DNA of 64,000 nt from Verrucomicrobiales bacterium (GTDB taxonomy: Bacteria > Verrucomicrobiota > Verrucomicrobiia > Verrucomicrobiales > DEV007). The stretch lies in the NCBI GenBank assembly GCA_016795385.1, contig JAEUHI010000036.1:1-64000 (forward strand), written 5' to 3'. Positions 62,501-64,000 of the stretch are shown here, one piece after another; position 1 is the first letter of the stretch, and the number at the start of each line of letters is the position of its first letter. A program made the position numbers and the translations under genes. The notes beneath the pieces are model-generated. The model saw only the letters and a list, made by a program, of their open reading frames with translations, ran no database searches and had not been told where the DNA came from.

Positions 62501-63592
62501 ATGGTCTCCCTCTCCATCCGCGGACTCGTGAAACGCTTCGGCGATCTCGTCGCCCTCGACCACGTCGATCTCGAGATCGCCGGGGGCGAACTTTTCTTTC
62601 TGCTCGGCCCCTCCGGCTGTGGCAAGACCACCCTCCTCCGCGCCATCGCCGGCTTTCACTTTCCGGATGAGGGCAGCATCCACTTCGATGGAGACGACGT
62701 CACCCGCGTGCCGCCCCACAGGCGCGAGACCGGCATGATGTTCCAGAGCTACGCCCTCTGGCCCCATCTCAACGTCTTTCGCAACGTCGCCTTTGGGCTC
62801 GAGGAACGCCGCGTCTCCAAGAGCGAAATCAAAAGCCGCGTCGAGGAAGCCCTCGCCATGGTGCGGATGGAAGGTCTCGGCACCCGCAAGATCAACCAGC
62901 TCTCCGGCGGACAGCAACAGCGCGTCGCCCTCGCCCGTGCCCTCGTCATCCGGCCGCGTTGCCTCCTCCTCGACGAACCCCTCTCGAACCTCGATGCCAA
63001 ACTCCGCATCGAAATGCGCGGCGAGATCCGCCGCATCTGCAAGGACTTCGGTCTCACCGCGATCTACGTCACCCACGATCAGAAGGAAGCCCTTTCCATG
63101 GCCGATCGCATGGCCGTGCTCGACGCCGGACGCCTTGCCCAGGTCGGCACCCCGGAGGAACTCTACCGCCGCCCCGCCAACGCCTTCGTCGCCGGGTTCG
63201 TCGGCGAGACCAATCTCATCCCCGGCACCGCCGCCTTCGTCTCCGGCGAAAACCAGTACGTCCGCACCGCTTTTGGTGATCTGGCAGGACGCGTCGTCGC
63301 GCCCGATTGGAAACCGCAGCCCGGCGAAGCCGTGACCCTCTCGATCCGCCCCGAGTGCCTTTCCCTTTCCCCCACCCCACCCGTCCAGAACGGCATCGCC
63401 GGCACCCTCGAAGACTCCGTCTACCTCGGCGAAATCGCCCAATACACCCTGCGTCCCGGCGGACAAGAGAACCCGCTCCACCTTTCCGAACTGAACCCCC
63501 GCCGCGTCCTCCGCGACACCGGCACCACCTTCTACGCGAGTGCGAAGCCGGAGGATATCGTGGTGTTGCCAGGTTCGCCTGCTGGAGACTGA
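62501..63592 (+). CDS. ABC transporter ATP-binding protein, FbpC/PotA/MalK type
   Basis: 363 residues. Walker A GPSGCGKTT, Q-loop FQSYALWPHLNV, signature LSGGQQQRVALARAL, Walker B LLLDEPLSNLDA, switch His in THDQKEAL. The C-terminal TOBE domain (about 240-360) places it in the MOI family (polyamine, iron, maltose-type importers). It energises a binding-protein-dependent importer; the likely solute-binding protein starts at 63795. Gap of 77 bp after the thioredoxin-fold gene; contains no terminator I can defend. Confidence 0.95.
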   Translation: MVSLSIRGLVKRFGDLVALDHVDLEIAGGELFFLLGPSGCGKTTLLRAIAGFHFPDEGSIHFDGDDVTRVPPHRRETGMMFQSYALWPHLNVFRNVAFGLEERRVSKSEIKSRVEEALAMVRMEGLGTRKINQLSGGQQQRVALARALVIRPRCLLLDEPLSNLDAKLRIEMRGEIRRICKDFGLTAIYVTHDQKEALSMADRMAVLDAGRLAQVGTPEELYRRPANAFVAGFVGETNLIPGTAAFVSGENQYVRTAFGDLAGRVVAPDWKPQPGEAVTLSIRPECLSLSPTPPVQNGIAGTLEDSVYLGEIAQYTLRPGGQENPLHLSELNPRRVLRDTGTTFYASAKPEDIVVLPGSPAGD

Positions 63593-63596
63593 GATG

Positions 63597-63676
63597 CCTA
63601 CGGAACACACCGAATACACGGAAATGGAAGAATACCGACCCAGAAACCTTTCCGTGTTTTCCGCGTGTTCCGTAGG
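63597..63676. repeat. Large imperfect inverted repeat (28-bp arms) after the ABC gene
   Basis: Arms 63597-63624 and 63649-63676 match in 25 of 28 positions with a 24-bp loop. Words such as GGAACAC, CACGGAAA and their complements recur. It lies just beyond the ABC stop and resembles dispersed intergenic palindromes of PVC genomes; it may end transcription or be a REP-like element. Confidence 0.6.
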
Positions 63677-63719
63677 CCGCTCCACAAATGCCCGCAAATC
63701 ATCCTGACTGTGATCTGAT

Positions 63720-63794
63720 TCCCTAAGCCGCCGTCTCCCTTTCTGACCCTTTACTTTTTACCTTTCACCTTTTACTGCGGCCGAAGGCCGCAAA
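63720..63794 (+). other. Pyrimidine-rich tract and short hairpin before the solute-binding protein
   Basis: Bases 63732-63776 are a C/T-rich tract with TTTAC/CCTTT words, followed by a 15-bp hairpin GCGGCCGAAGGCCGC (63777-63791) immediately before the ATG at 63795. It could sequester the start or be part of an intergenic repeat. No promoter resolved. Confidence 0.35.
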
Positions 63795-64000
63795 ATGCTC
63801 CCCCGCCTCGCCATCGTCCTTGCCTTGCTCGCCGCGGTCCTCGTGGCGCCCTTCGTGCTGCGCCCGAAGGAAGAGAAGGTTTCTGAAAAGGCCGAGCGGC
63901 TCGTCATCATCACGCCGCACATCGAGTCGATCCAGGCCGAGTACGCGCGGGCCTTCCGCACCCATATGCGTGCCGCGCACGGACGCGAGGTTGTGATCGA
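63795..64000 (+). CDS. ABC solute-binding protein, N-terminal part only
   Basis: 68 codons are visible before the window ends. MLPRLAIVLALLAAVLVAPFVL is a signal/anchor, followed by RLVIITPHIESIQAEYARAF, the start of the bacterial extracellular solute-binding (Fbp/Pot-like) fold. The 5' neighbour is an ABC ATPase of the matching class, which supports the call. Rest of the gene and any permease lie outside the window. Confidence 0.75.
   Translation, partial: MLPRLAIVLALLAAVLVAPFVLRPKEEKVSEKAERLVIITPHIESIQAEYARAFRTHMRAAHGREVVI

Noticed and set aside
1..64000. tRNA, rRNA, CRISPR or insertion sequences
   Set aside because: No cloverleaf with TTC-arm and anticodon, no repeat-spacer array, no transposase motif was found on either strand.

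Overview
The window is a GC-rich (about 60-65% by eye), densely coded bacterial chromosome segment with no tRNA, rRNA, insertion sequence or CRISPR array that I can recognise. The gene content points to Verrucomicrobiota or a close PVC relative. It includes a DUF1501 protein, secreted sialidase and PQQ-propeller proteins, an ECF sigma factor next to a Ser/Thr kinase carrying a formylglycine-generating-enzyme-like (SUMF1) domain, HPr kinase with HPr and EI but no sugar EII, a DUF4175-type membrane protein followed by prenyltransferase-repeat and thioredoxin-like proteins, and 'DPNGDGVPN' tails. Taxonomy is inference from family content.

Layout. 1-2825: 3'-truncated secreted sialidase-like protein (minus). 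2923-8103: a 1321-residue Mrr-nuclease/STAND ATPase (minus), an antiviral-type architecture, divergent from a DUF4143 AAA ATPase. 8121-21152: accessory and catabolic genes (LacI and PAS-AraC regulators, NlpC/P60 protein, CrtI-like oxidoreductase, two cyclophilins, ROK kinase, secreted C25-like protein, FAD-dependent secreted oxidoreductase, serine hydrolase). 21157-23220: HicAB toxin-antitoxin pair and a frameshifted DUF1501 gene. 23356-30741: a four-gene cassette (ECF sigma, two secreted or anchored proteins A and B, receptor kinase C) in which A shares one module with B and B shares another with C; this is the best candidate here for an undescribed system.

30801-35108: glycosyltransferase, PQQ propeller protein, TetR regulator flanked by two nearly identical operator-like 18-mers in opposite orientation, and a second ECF sigma factor. 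35538-42198: hprK, ptsH, ptsI, an MRJP-like secreted protein, prmC and murA. 42372-46334: lipoprotein trypsin-like protease, small membrane and secreted proteins, and an 842-bp non-coding stretch with two-hairpin repeats and a probable structured RNA ending in a clear terminator. 46397-53469: SDR dehydrogenase and uxaA (uronate catabolism), an RS-rich RRM protein, miaA, aroB, and a cysteine desulfurase. 53595-62423: a tight four-gene envelope operon (DUF4175-like, secreted helical protein, prenyltransferase-repeat protein, giant thioredoxin-fold protein). 62501-64000: Fbp/Pot-type ABC ATPase and the start of its likely solute-binding protein.

How genes may work together: hprK-ptsH-ptsI form a regulatory phosphorelay; the kinase C probably controls the upstream ECF factor, by analogy with known sigma-factor phosphorylation by Ser/Thr kinases; the TetR protein probably represses itself and the downstream ECF gene; the envelope operon proteins, mostly exported, probably act together at the membrane.
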